Positions 35,442-47,985 of a stretch of 64,000 nucleotides of DNA are shown piece after piece. The stretch is from Stercorarius parasiticus. Taxonomy: Eukaryota; Chordata; Aves; Charadriiformes; Stercorariidae. The notes below the pieces were generated by a model. It was given only the letters and a program-made list of their open reading frames with translations. It had not been told where the DNA came from and did no database searches. Location: NCBI GenBank assembly GCA_013396915.1, contig VWZL01000356.1:124001-188000 (forward strand), in the 5' to 3' direction. Position 1 is the stretch's first letter. The number at the start of each line of letters is the position of its first letter. A program made the translations under genes and the position numbers.

Positions 35442-37298
35442 ATATTGATGGTTTTCATGCCATCCACAGCATTTGTGGGAGTCAATAGGGCCTTTGTAGG
35501 CTTTAACAGCCTATTCAAAAGCTCAGTACAAAACTCAGCATAGTCTTTTGAGTGAAGTAAACTCTCAAATTATGCAAAAGACCTTTTGTGATAATCCTGT
35601 CCTATTCGCCCCTAGGAAGCCAGTAGAAGATGCACAACTTGCTGACACATTTGTTTTCTCCAGATGCTGCCCTCAAGCTCTGCTCTCCTCCCAGCAGCGC
35701 TTCAAAACAGCCAGGGACACCAGTGACTCGGTTCCTGTACTCACCGGCGGGGAGCTCATAGTCTTGCCTTGTTGTCTGTAATTAAGAACAGTTAACATTT
35801 TCTTCTTCCCCTGCTTCTTTCCTCTAAATTCCATTTGCAGTGAAGGGTGATTTCTGGCATCCTGTTTCATCTTCCCTAAATTTGATTTACAGGTCTAAGA
35901 TTTTGTAGAGATGGCAGGATTTCAAAACACGAATAAGGAAAGGATGTGCTTAATGGTCTGGCAAAAGTAATGAAATGATAGAAGTAAAAAAAATGGATTT
36001 TTTTTTTTTTAATTTTTAGATATTTGGCGCTGCCCCTTCTAAGTCAATTAATATTGTGTAAAAATCAGAAATCTAGAAGTTTTCCGCTATTAAATTCCCA
36101 TCTCTCATCTACGAACTCACTGCATTCAAATGGTATTTCAAGAATCTGAAGGCTCCGCAGTGTTGAGGACCCAATTTTTTGTATCCTGGTAGCATCTACG
36201 CTTTGGGATGCTACTACATTATGCTCAGAAGCTATTACAGAGGCACCTAGTGGGAAGTGAGTAAATAATAGTTATTGCTCTAGATGTTGTGGTACTTCTA
36301 GTTAAGAGTTATAGTGCAGCTATGTTGAAGGGTAAAACCTGACAGAACAATGAAGCAAAATGAGCCCATTATCCCGAGTAAAGAAGTTCTCTCCGGTCTT
36401 TGTTCAATTCCGAAAGAGACAGTGAGTGACTCAAAAAACTCTTCTAAACTACTATTGTCATCACCAACAACCTTAGGATTTACACAGTCATTTTCATCTC
36501 CATAGCACTTCATGCACATTAAAGCAGTTAATGCTTGCGGTGCTCTTGTGAGCAAAGTTCATTACAGTCATCCACTTCGCCCCAAGAGAATAAAGAGGGG
36601 GTTTTCCTGCAGGCTCACCTGCCAACTGATTCAATGCTGGTCTCATTTAGGGCCCCAGAGGGGCCATGCAACGATGCAACCCTGTAGCCGTGCTCCTCCT
36701 CGCATCCCACTTCGTGGTACAGCCTCTTCCCAGTTACCACAGAGGAAAAACCCGCTCCCCAGGTACTTCAACTGCGGCTACTTCTGTACTAATGCCAGGG
36801 AAAAACTGCCTTGCACATCCAAAAAATCTGCACTGACAGAAATAACGATGCTGGTGTAAAAGAGATGAGAGAAGAGTTAAACCTCCACCTCTCAGAAAGC
36901 CCCCTGAGCCAGCACTTTATTCTCGACGGTCTTGGCTCGGGGCTGGCAAGGGAGGAGACTGAATGTGTGTCTCGGACCAGCTCTGCTCCATGATGGTCGT
37001 CGTGCCAAGCAGCGTCTGTGAACGGCACCTACACAGATCCTGCCCCAAGCAGCCCCAAGGTGCAGCCATGCTGCTGCTTCCTACCAAGTCAGCCATCAGA
37101 GCCCGTGGGCATTGACCTGCAGATGGATTACCCGTGGCCTGTATGCGCGCTTGGGCTGCCTGTAAGGCAAAATAAGGTGGGTTTGGGGGTTTTTTTGTTG
37201 TTTGTTTGTTTTTCTTCAGGCACAGTCAGTGCTAGCAGAAATTCAGTTCACAGTTTGGGATGAGGAATCGCATCGCATCAACCTCCACAGCTCCATGT
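35442..37298. other. Mixed-composition DNA, no gene recognised
   Basis: No confident gene. From about 36500 to 37150 the composition becomes more GC-rich and frames open on both strands (36512-36859, 36811-36993 and 37018-37263 plus; 36298-36555 and 36789-37028 minus). The minus frame at 36298-36555 includes ALMCMKCYGDENDCVNPK, a cysteine spacing loosely like the start of Ly6-type domains, but the rest does not fit. A T/G-rich tract lies at about 37182-37214. Confidence 0.45.
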
Positions 37299-37636
37299 CA
37301 GCCTTCCAGTCCCTAAAGGGGGCTTACAGGAAAGATGGGGAGGGACTCTTTATCAGGGACTGTAATGATAGGACGAGGGGTAATGGTTTCACACTAAGAG
37401 AGGGTAGATTTAGATTGGATGTCAGGAAGAAATTCTTTACTGTGAGGGTGGTGGGACACTGGCCCAGGTTGCCCAGAGAAGCTGTGGCTGCCCCATCCCT
37501 GGAGGTGTTCAAGGCCAGGCTGGATGGGGCTTGGAGCAACCTGGTCTGGTGGGAGATGTCCCTGCCCAGGGCAGGGGGGTTGGAACAAGATGATCTTTAG
37601 GGTCCCTTCCAACCCAAACCACTCTATGATTCTATG
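37299..37636 (+). mobile_element. CR1: CR1 LINE 3' fragment, well preserved
   Basis: CR1 blocks in order on the plus strand: GCCTTCCAGTCCCTAAAGGG, GATAGGACGAGGGGTAATGG, AGGAAGAAATTCTTTACTGT, CCCAGGTTGCCCAGAGAAGC, GCCCCATCCCTGGAGGTGTT, CAGGGGGGTTGGAACAAGAT, GGGTCCCTTCCAACCCAAAC. It ends with the tip CTATGATTCTATG at 37624-37636. About 338 bases remain. A plus-strand frame at 37202-37600 encodes the familiar spurious CR1 peptide containing RLPREAVAAPSLEVFKARLD. It looks younger than most other copies here. Confidence 0.97.
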
Positions 37637-38367
37637 TCCATAGCAGGCTGTACGCTCTTGCCTCTGCTCCTTTTAATGCAGCAAAGCCTTGAGCCCTGCT
37701 CCTATTTTTTCCAGTACCATTTTGTGTATGTTTGAGCTAACCATATAAGAAGCTTTGGCTAGTTCCTCCGTTGAATGCACAGCTCAAAACTTGAGTGCCC
37801 AGAGCCTGCCTGGCAGGGAACAGTCCATGGTCTGGTACCCGGGGCAGCACGGCTTCACCTGCTCACTCCCATCTCGTGGGGACAGGTCAGTTAATCTGCA
37901 TATGGAGCATCACACGACTGATATGCCAGGTCATCTTTGTCAGAAACACATTCCTTAAATCTTCCTTTCTAGTACATTATATTCATACTTAGAGAATACA
38001 GCGTTAATGACATGGGCCTTAAGGTGGCAAGGCGAGGCAGGTGGAGCAGGCTCACAGTTAATCAGGAGTTTCAGGGGTTTTAAAGTCTCATTATAACACA
38101 AGTCAAAATGATTTCCCCCCGCCCTTTCAGAATTTCTGTTAAGCCAAAAACCCATCCAGATCCCCAGGAAGAGATGCTGAGATACGCACCACGCTCCTCC
38201 CAAGGTCTGCCAAAGATTGGAAAGCGGACCTCTGCCTTGGATCCGAAGCTGTATTTGAGATCACAGTGCCTCAAAACAAAGCATTTCAAGTTCAAACAGG
38301 CATTTTGGAAGGAAATTTGACTTTGTCAGAAGAATTGTCAACAGGTCCCCTCAGGATACACTCACTC

Positions 38368-38434
38368 TTTTCTCCTTTCTTTCTTTTCTCTCTTGCTCCT
38401 TTCCTGCCTATTCACATTCATTCACACACACACT
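38368..38434 (+). repeat. Pyrimidine-rich tract ending in short CA repeat
   Basis: Mostly C and T (TTTTCTCCTTTCTTTCTTTT and similar), then a short CA repeat near 38424. The strand asymmetry would allow triplex-type structure, but no function is implied. Confidence 0.8.
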
Positions 38435-41334
38435 TTAATTGTTAATTTTTTTCTGCTCTGGGGACAGGAGTGGAAGAGCATCTCAGGGCTGATTCTTTCC
38501 CTCCCTTCTTTTACTCTGTGTAAGCAAACCAATAGCAATTTCAGGACCTTGCAAGACCGAAATAATAATTAACAGGAGTGAAACAATAACTAACAGAAAG
38601 AACTGAAGCACCAAACTAAGAAGCAAAAAGGAAGATTGTTTAACACTATCTGCTTCTGGTCTAAAGACAAACAGATTGATTTTTAGGATTCACCTCCACA
38701 GTATTTCAAACTGCAATGAAGTAACTTCATTAGTATGAGACATTGATCTAACAGTCCCAGCAAGATGCCACCCTCGTTTGAATTCTGCTGGCTGAGCCAC
38801 CTGGGTGTAAAAGCTGTTTTAAAGCTGTGTATTGAGGGCAGTCAATACGTTGCTTTGCTGCTATAATTTAACATGGGCTTGTGCACTGAAGAAAAAAAGA
38901 AAAAAGAAAGAGACCTAAAGTATTCTCTGTGGGCTGCAAAGGATTAACCCCTTCTGAATTCAGCCCGGTTTCCATACTCGCTGGCCAAGCAAAGGTTTGC
39001 AGAAGACAACATGCAAATGTCAGATGGAGAACATCCATTCCTTACAGTATGAAGGCCCGAGTTTTATTGCATTGCACAGTGGTACAAATAAAGAAATAAA
39101 ATGCTGTCACCAAATTGTGTATACGGTGATTGAAACTAAAGGAAACTACATGCTTGGGTGCTGAATACAACTCGGGGTATGGAAAATAAATTAACGAGTA
39201 TCGAGTTTTTCTCTTTTGGATATGTTAGCAATTTTCTTTGCAGATTTTTCTCTGCTTCGGATTTATTCACCGACTCTGGGCTCACAATGGAAGACGATCT
39301 TTAATAACACACCAGTGGAGGAAGCTTATCCTCCTCTTGTTAAAGGTGTGATAAGCTATTCTGTTGTCCACTGTGGATCTGCATGTCCTATATTTTTTGG
39401 CAGTACTCAAAGGTCTTATCTGTGACACTGAAGCTGCCTGTTCAAGACTGATAAGAAATTTACTTTGCCATGGGAGAAAAATTTAAAAGGAAAGACATAA
39501 AACTTGGATTTCTATTCCCCCCCCCCGCCACCAGGATATTAAAGTGGGGGGAAACTTCTGTCATTAGCACTAAGAGCTGCCTCACTTACTTTAAACACAC
39601 CTTTCCACTAATATCTAAATAAAAAGTGTAAATTCTTTGCTCTTCTTAACCACCTTAACAGAACAACAGTAATAAGCTATTGCTCCAATTCCTCACCTCC
39701 CATTTCCTTAACCACCAGCAACAAACAAGCAGCAAAAACATGCTTAAACTCTCCTGTCTGAGGCTGGCATCATTTTCTGGGAGTGCACTTAGAGCATAGG
39801 GGTGAAGGGACCAATTTGGGCGAAGGAACACTGCAATCAAAACCTGGCGAGCAGCTCCATCTCCATGGAGTGATGGATATGGCCATTGGACATCGCCCCG
39901 ATTTAGGTACCACAGTAATACAGCAGGGAGAACCATGTGCCAGTCTAACTACAAACACATGGCATGCCAGCAAGTTAGAGCCATTAAAGACAAGGTAAGA
40001 AGTAGAGCCATTTTTTCCTCAAAATAACTTGTGCTGAATAAAAATCCAATAATCACGTAATTTTTATTATTTCAAAGGTCTGCTGGAAAGCTCCATTTGG
40101 CTGACACGTTTTGAAAACTGGAATCGAATTAGTTTTAGCAAAAACATCCATTCAAAAATTAAAATTGGATTTTGGTTAAAACTTTCACATTTCACTTCAT
40201 GTTTTGGTGATAGTACTCACTGAAACCCTTTTTGTCTGAAAAAAAACCATATATGCTTGGATTTTGGTATTAGCCTTTTACAGGAAGGAAGAAAGTAGAG
40301 ACAGATAATGTGGTATTTCATATATTTGTCTCAGATGTTCCCATATAGAACACTGACATTTTCTGGCTAGCTATAATAAAAAAATCTTTGTATGAATTAA
40401 GAAAGAATTTGCTGCAAACTCAGCTAACTTCCTGCACATACACAGACCAATCCTTTTGGAATTCTAGTAAACATCCTGTACTTGGTTTATATAAGGATTT
40501 ATCTCACTAAAAAGGCATATTTCAGACAGAAAAGCTTTTAACTTTGGTTTGAGCTGTAATACTTGCAATGATTAATGTCCTATTGAGATTGTTCGGAAAG
40601 TCTTATACTGTGAAACAGATAAAACAATATGTAATTACAAGTTTTGTTCTGCCTGAAATAAAGCCCCCCTACAGTCTCCCCATGCAATCCAATTTTTCCC
40701 TTGCAGCGTTTGTTTCCTGCCCAAATATCCAAATTAATCATCTTCCTTCAAACTTAAAAAAACATTATGAAGATCACCGCAAAGCAGAACCTGAGAAATG
40801 TTCCCGTTGGCATTTCATTCTCAAGATGGATTTGGCAAATCTCAACGTAAAACACCAAATCCGCCACACTAAGCTTTGTGAAATGGACTGCACAAAATAG
40901 GCAGCAACAAAGCAGAACCACTGCAAATACTCATGCATATATTTTTCAAGAAGGTACGGTGCAGCTCTCAGTCTTACCAACAACCATTAAGCTCTCTCAA
41001 TTGATGAGAGCTGGAGAACGAGTTAAACTAGCATATAGCTTAAAGTGAAATCAGCTATTACCATGACTCTGTATAGTCCACAAAGAACTCTGTCATTAAG
41101 AATATTATTTTTCGGAAAGTTTTTATTAAGCTAAGGAGAATTTTCAGTTCTAAATGAATATGGATTCTTACTTTCCTACCACACCTGGCTACAACAGAAT
41201 GCATTTATGATATTAATCTTTTTACTTACCAGTGAAAGCATTATGAACAGAAAGAGCTGTCAGAAACTGTTTTATGAATGTTGTTTTCAACCACCCATGG
41301 TTGAAAGGGAGTGAATTATGCTTCTTCCCTTCTG

Positions 41335-41378
41335 TGGGGTTTTGCTGGTTTGTTTTTTTGTTTTTTGGGGTTTTTTTA
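41335..41378 (+). repeat. T/G-rich simple tract
   Basis: Alternating G and T runs (GGGGTTTTGCTGG then TTTTTTTGTTTTTTGGGG) ending in a T-run. It is low complexity. Confidence 0.85.
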
Positions 41379-42376
41379 GCAGTGCAGTCATTCATGTATG
41401 TTTTCTGGGGAGCAGAGTATGTTTGTCTCAAAGGACGGTTGAAGCTGAGGAGTATCTAAGCACACATGCTGAGCAGTAGCATGCCAGGAAGAAGCGGAGT
41501 ATTCAGGGCATTAAAGCTTTCTCAATGTCAAAGATGCTATGGTTTGGAGGGGTACCAAGATTAGGCTCTTACCTGTGGGTCAGGTCTAAGGCACTTTGGC
41601 AGCATAATTTGGAAAGCACACGCTGCTGCTGCTTGGTGGAGAGACAGAGACCTTCTGTCTCTCGTGCTGCCCATCTGGCATCTCCCACAAGCACGGAATT
41701 GACTTATCCAACACAAACAAGTGAATAAGCCCTGTGTGTTTAATACTTCACAGAATTTCATTTTAAAGGGAACTGAAAAAAAACATAGGAAGGAAGGAAT
41801 CAGTCTGACTATTTATACAACAGACTGTGCACTGTTCTTCTTGGTCAGGGCTAATTTCATGCACTGATATCATTATTTGCATGCTTTGCTGATTGGCAAT
41901 GGAAGCGAGACACTAACTCATACAAATTGAAGCTAAGGAAATGAATATGGGTATTTTATCTCCATAAAATAGAATAAACTCAAGTGGTTTATTCAGATGA
42001 ATACTATTATTCTGGCAGTCACACCTCAGTGCCTAAATACTGCTATTTGGGAAGAAATCCACATGCATCTTGGTCATCAAGCCAGGATTCCTTTAAATGA
42101 AGAAGAAAAGCTAGATTATATTTTTTCCCTCCCTTTTCTTTGAGTGGTGAGCGAATGAGCTGTGAATTCAGCTGCAGAAATAAACCTTGCAAACGTACGA
42201 GGTCATCATCTACTTTGAAAATGCATTCAGTCATAGGTGTACAGAAGCTCCAAACTTCAGACCAATGGATCGATACCTTTCTCATTCAATGTTTAAGAGT
42301 GTTGAGGCATAATAGGTCATCAACGGCCTGTTTCTAAATGCCATGATAGCTGTATCACAAGATTAAGGAACAAATG

Positions 42377-42393
42377 TATTTATTTATTTATTA
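42377..42393 (+). repeat. TTTA microsatellite, about four units
   Basis: TATTTATTTATTTATTA, a short tetranucleotide repeat. Confidence 0.9.
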
Positions 42394-43729
42394 AAACCCT
42401 CAATTATTTAAGACCACATTTCTTCAAGGAATGAAAAATTTCAGCCTGAGGGCTCTCAGAAAGAGCTTGATTCCTACGGGCTGCAGAGCAAAAAGCAAAT
42501 ATAAGAATAGAACAAAGACGAATTTTCTTTTTATGTTTAAAAGCGCTAATCATAACTTCTTTAAATTTTGGGGGTTTTCCGTAATTACTGCAAGCAGCTT
42601 ATGGGAGTAAAGTATAGAGGCAGTCTCTCACCACTGAGAGTCCACTCACCAGATGTTCATGTGGCAGAATGAGCTTATGACTGTGATTTCATCCTGAGAA
42701 CGTGCTCTAAAGGCTCCTGGTTTATTGGGAGCATAACAGCGCTCACACAAATTTGGTAATCTTCAGTGAAACACCATGGGTACTCATAGGCCAAGTGCTG
42801 GATGTCTTTAGCCCATTTGCGAGGTTGTGTTCCTTTACAGGATCAAATCAACTTCCAGGATAATAGATTAATACTCTACTAACTATACTGTAAGCACTCC
42901 AGGGCCTCTCAGCAGGACTCAATGCCCATGTGATTAATAGATGGCTTATTTGGCTTCACAAGTTTCTCTAAATCAGACCATACTATGTTATCATGAGGCT
43001 GGTCCTTACGGTTTTGTACGAGAAGTTTCTTAACAGATAAGGGCAACGATCCTGTTCTAGCTATTCCTGATGGTCAGCCAACATCATGAAGGACTGGGTA
43101 AAGTCAAGTTATTTTGCTCTTAAAAGTGTAAAGTGAAATCAGGGGTAGAAGTCTGGTTGGGAAAGAAAAAATTACAAACAGAAAAAAATAACGAAATACT
43201 ACAAAAAAAAAGTAACAAACGTACAAAGGAAGTGTATATTGAATTTCTGCAGAAATCACTGTTTTGGTTCAGGTTAGCAAAATCTTTATCACGCACTGAG
43301 CAAATGGCAGCTTAATTGATGTAACTGGCGATTCATAAGCAAAAGAATACACTCCTGTATCATAACTAGATCAGTGCTTTGTAGCTTATTTCTTTGCACG
43401 ATTATATAATTTCCTCTGACTTATTCATATCGTCTTAAAACCTCAGAGGAAGAGCATTCAGAATCTTAGTCAAAGCTCCTCTATACTTTTTATTTATTGT
43501 TCGCAAAGCAATGCAGGGTCAACTAAAATTTTTACTCATCATCATTCTTCTTCTATGAGGATGCAGTTTACGGACAGTAAACACGCTGGGACTAATATGT
43601 TTGCAGTGCGTACATCTAAGTCATCGATACTCTGTTTCCCATGGTATAGAAAGCAAAAAAAAAAAGGGCATGTATATTATTGGATTTTATTATTTCAGAA
43701 AAAATAGCTGTCACTGAACTAAATATCAT

Positions 43730-44152
43730 GGAATAATAGAATGGTTTAGGTTGGAAGGGACCTTAAAGATCATCTAGTTCCAACCCCCTGCCATGGGCAG
43801 GGACACCTCCCACCACACCAGGTTGCTCAAAGTCCCATCCAGCCTGGCCTTGGACACCTCCAGGGATGGGGCAGCCACAGCTTCTCTGGGCAACCTGGGC
43901 CAGGGGCTCACCACCCTCAGAGCAAAAAATTTCTTCCTGATATCTAATCTAATTACCCCTCATCCTATCACTACATGCCCTTGTAAAACGTCCCTCTCTG
44001 GCTTTCCCGTAGGCCTCCGTTAGATACTGGAAGGCCACTATAAGGTCTCCCCAGAGCCTTCTCTTCTCTGGGCTGAATAACCCCAACTCTCTCAGTTTGT
44101 TTTCATAGCAGAGGGGCTCCAGCCCTCTGATCATCTTCGTGGCCTCCTCTGG
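43730..44152 (-). mobile_element. CR1: CR1 LINE 3' fragment, 423 bases
   Basis: A decayed tip (GAATAATAGAATGG) is followed by TTTAGGTTGGAAGGGACCTT, AAAGATCATCTAGTTCCAAC, CCCTGCCATGGGCAGGGACA, CCTCCAGGGATGGGGCAGCC, TTCTCTGGGCAACCTGGGCC, ATTTCTTCCTGATATCTAAT, CATCCTATCACTACATGCCC, AAGGTCTCCCCAGAGCCTTC, and finally CCAGCCCTCTGATCATCTTC. This is the full CR1 3' order read on the minus strand. It is the second-longest copy here and closely related to the 37299 copy. A minus-strand frame at 43949-44134 is the matching spurious CR1 peptide. Confidence 0.97.
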
Positions 44153-45002
44153 CTATATTGGCAAGGTCATTGAAAGTCAAAACAACAGCAGCTGGGCTGA
44201 ACACCTCAACTGCAGCCTTGTTGCAAGGGTCAGTCTTTCATTAGGAGCCTTCCATGGCTCTCTTCATCAGCCCTTCTCTCCTGCAAGGCAGTAGGTCTGC
44301 ATTGGCCTTCTCAGGTCCCCGAGGCCTCAGAGAGCACATGCCAAACACATTCCTGTTTTTATTTATATCAGTGGTTTTTCACATGGCTGAGCTGGGTACA
44401 TGACAGGAATCAAAATCCAAGGTATTGAACACAGCATGGCGCGGACAGCATTCCTGGCCCTCCTTTTGGGTGGCCATTTAACATGGGCCAGGATATTTAA
44501 TCTCTTTGATCAAGCCCCAGCTCTCCTGGAGCCCTGTGGCAAGAGGCCAGGTGTCTTTGACGGAGTCAGACTTGCACCATCTGTGTTGGGTTGCGTGAAA
44601 TGGAGTCTTACCACTTGCTTTCTAAAATTTCTTTTTCTTTCCTTTTAAGTAATGACTTTCAAGAGAGCTTTAAGGAGACACAGCCCTAAATCCCAGTCAG
44701 GTTTCACGGAAAGTTGGCCAAGTTTATCCTTTAAGTCTCCTTAGAAATCCCAGGCTGCATTGTACTTTACTTTCTTTCCACAACTCTGCTTTGTTTTCTG
44801 TTGCTTGAGTCTATTCTTTGCTGTAATTTCTGATCCAACTGCATGGGGCTTATAAAAAAAAAAAAACTACATGGAGTGTAGCTCTGGAGGCTGAACATGC
44901 AAAGCTGGTACACCCTACACGTAGGGCAGAGCCTGGAGTGCTTCTACACAGAGAGGGGCAGGTGGGAGAACTAAACATACAATAAACACAAAGTACTTTC
45001 GT
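44153..45002. other. Unique non-coding DNA, no gene recognised
   Basis: Moderately GC-rich just after the CR1 copy, then AT-rich. No exon or named repeat is confident. The frame at 44400-44648 (plus, 82 codons) has no recognisable domain. Confidence 0.55.
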
Positions 45003-45615
45003 TTAAATGAGACTCTCCAAAACATAATAAGGAACCACAGTATGAAAATTCAGTTCGTCCTCTCCCACCGTTTGCTTAAGCACCACTTTTAAGAGGCTGC
45101 GGCCTGTGAGTTTGCAGGACTTGGCCATTCCGGGGACAACTACATCGCAGCCCCGTCCTGATGTTTCAGGCTGTTCAGTTCCCACACCAGAAGCTCTTTT
45201 GCTTTGAGAAGCAGAGGCTTTGGGACACCACCTGTGCTGCCTGCCTGGACCTGGGACCAGGTCAGGGCCAGCAGCCCTGCCAAACACACAGCAGATGCTC
45301 CCATCTTCCCAGTAACAAGCAGCACGAGGGCCTAAGTGCCACCGCGTTCTTGTGGATGGCTCTGTCACTAGCTTGTCACATCGTCTCAGACATTTTTCTC
45401 TGCTTTTTCTCCCCCCGACACTTCCTAATGTGCAGTTTGCCTGTCTCGTCTATAAATCTAAAACCCTTTGGGGCAGATATTTTTCTGACTGCCTGTTTGT
45501 ACTGGCAGAGGCCTCAGCTGGGTTCTCCAGTGCCTTAACTTATAGTTCCCTGGCTGCTTTTTTCTGCTTGAAGCATTGTATTTTTCTCTCAGACAGTGAG
45601 CATTTCAGAACATGA
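45003..45615. other. GC-richer islet open on both strands
   Basis: Frames of 121 codons (minus, 45003-45368), 125 codons (plus, 45161-45538) and 87 codons (plus, 45352-45615) overlap. Simultaneous openness on both strands suggests composition. No domain is recognised. A decayed exon or old repeat remains possible. Confidence 0.35.
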
Positions 45616-47523
45616 CTCTGTAAATCTACATATTGCTTTATTACAAAAGTGTTTATGCTTCTAGTCTGTCTTTCTTGCAATAGCTGTATAATGAAATCAC
45701 AAAGCAAGAATCTTTCATAATAAAATTTGATGTAGACATGCCTGGAGAACGAGATCAGAAGCAGTCAGTGATGGGAAAAGCTGCCATCAATCACAGCAGG
45801 CAGACTGCTCCCTCCCAATAGCAGTCAGAAACAGAGGTAGAAAGATTCAGTAATTCAATAACAGCTGCAGTAGAAAACCAGGAAGAAATATTATGATGCT
45901 GGTCACTACATACTTAGTATTATATCTTACCTGCACATCAAAATTGTGAGCGATGGGTACAGGAAAAAGTTACGCTGAAGTCATCAAGCTGCAGCTGCTC
46001 ACTTCAAGGCTGCAGAGCCTTAAAGTTTTACGCACCCGAAGGCAGTGATCTATGCGCTCTCTGACACCCACTCCCATACCCCCCCAATAATCCAGGCAGA
46101 AAGGAACAACCAGAGGACGATTCACCCCACCTTATCTCTGGATAGGATGAATTGACTGCTCAAGGGTCTACTTTTGCCATTGTCTGTAGAGATGACTTAG
46201 ATTAGAAGCCTGACTTTAATACAGCTGTTTCAAAGAAAGCTGCTTCCTTCAAACTTCACTTTTATCCGATTAATACTTAAAAAAAAAAAAAGACTCTTAT
46301 GGAATTCACACTGTAGTACTAAGCGCCAGACAATCATTAACACAAGTTCACCTTCACGTCACATTACGTGTTTTATAAAGCAAGAGACTTGAGGTGCCCT
46401 CCTCTCCCTGAGAAGCGGCAGACCCAGCTCCTGCTCTGGGAGAAGCCTTGGGTCAGAATAGAAACATTTAATTTACATTCATCAACTCTTGCATAGAATT
46501 GCCTACATCTTTTGTTTAGGAACTGGGAGATACACAGTGTAACAAATTTCTCCAAGTACCCAAATTTTTCTAGTTCTCTTGAAACTGAAGACCTACGTGA
46601 AAGCTTGACAATGTGCTTTCATTCATAGGAGAGAATGAAAAGAGACTATTAGTTTAAACCCCAAATTCTGGGCTTATAGAAAAAAAATATTTGACTGCCA
46701 TGTCATGTGAATTCAAGCAGCTGAAAATCATTTATTGAGATAAAACACTGATAAAACATATCGCACATCTTCAGGCAAAAAAGTCTGAGACGTAATTTAT
46801 AATTATGCAATTTATATCTCCAAGGATCTCGGCGACTCTTATTTTCAGACTTTTTTCTTTCTGTGAAAGAGATGAAAATATGTTGGGGAAAAAAAACTAG
46901 GTTTCTGGGAGAGAAAAAGACTTTTTTTATTAGTAGTAAAAAAATATCACTGGGGTTGTAGGGAATCTCTTAATTGAACTCTCCGGAAACTTTAAGTCTG
47001 CAAATCTGAAAGATGAAATACTAGTATTAAAATAAAAGATATTCTGAACTGAGTGCTTTCAGTTCATGAAGTACTACATGGCACTGAATACTTGTCCATT
47101 AATATATGCAGCACACAGCACAAACACATTTGATCATTTTTTCCTTTTGTCACATGCAGATCTGAATTGCTAATCTCATAATGAAAATAGCGCCTCTTGT
47201 CCTGCTGTTGCAACAGTTTAAGATTCAGCCACCCATCATGACAAAGTAGATTTCAGTAAAAACCCAAAGACTGTATTTTGTCATTAAAAAATCCTTTTAT
47301 TCCTCACTATGGGAAAAAGAGAGTCACTAGGTTTTATCTGATATAAATAAGTATGCAAATTGGGAAGCTAAGTGGTGTCAGCCTGAGCTCTTTGATTTAA
47401 AAAAAAAATGGAAACAATTATTTGAGATTATATCTCCAACATGGACACCAGTTCAGTCACTCCAAAAATAAATCTTACAGACTTGCTTTCAGCAGAAGCC
47501 AAGTAAAAAAAAAAAAAAACAAC

Positions 47524-47565
47524 TAGCATTATATCACAGGAAGTTAGCATTATATTATAGGAAAT
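47524..47565. repeat. 21-bp tandem duplication, diverged
   Basis: Two adjacent copies each begin TAGCATTATAT (47524 and 47545) and end AGGAAGT or AGGAAAT. They differ at a few positions. It is a local duplication rather than a known family. Confidence 0.9.
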
Positions 47566-47682
47566 TCTGCTTAATGGAGGAATTGAATTTGCATTTTATG
47601 GCTGTTTATATATATTTGTAATACATATAATATGGTATGACCTTCAGAAGTAACAAAATTTGCGTTTTCATCACATCAGAAA

Positions 47683-47985
47683 CTATTTAGCATGCTGCAG
47701 TTTGCTAAGGGACGCCATCACTCCAAACTGTGAAGTAATAAACTTGTCGGACTTATTTCCCTGAAGCATACTGACTCCTGGCTGACACTTTGAACAGTAC
47801 AAACTAATTATAATTGCTCTATAAAAACAAGACTTATTCAAGGGCAACTTTTTTAATAAAGCTTTCTCTTCGTGGCTTGACAAAAATGCATCATTTTCCT
47901 TTAGCTGCTTGGAGATATCTTCAGTTGAAATCGGGTGAGGTACAACTTGTTTCTCCAGTATAACTTTTGCAATAACAAGGAACAA
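47683..47985 (-). other. Unexplained 100-codon open frame
   Basis: A minus-strand open frame in AT-rich DNA whose central part (ISTEDISKQLKENDAFLSSH, then EEKALLKKLPLNK) has a charged, helix-like composition unlike the hydrophobic or low-complexity frames elsewhere. No family is recognised. It has an ATG start, but no Kozak context or splice site decides it. It may be chance, an exon or a retrogene fragment. Confidence 0.15.

Larger units (their letters stand above)
37637..43729. other. AT-rich non-coding DNA, no gene recognised
   Basis: About 6 kb without a recognisable gene or transposon. It contains a pyrimidine tract (38368-38434), a C-run of ten (39517-39526), a T/G-rich tract (41335-41378) and a TTTA microsatellite (42377-42393). 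The plus frame at 40568-40900 (110 codons) has no recognisable domain. Confidence 0.6.

Noticed and set aside
44583..44615. Start-of-LTR-like sequence (TGTGTTGGGTTGCGTG)
   Set aside because: It resembles the left edge of a common bird retrovirus-like LTR, but the following bases do not continue the pattern and no partner edge is seen.
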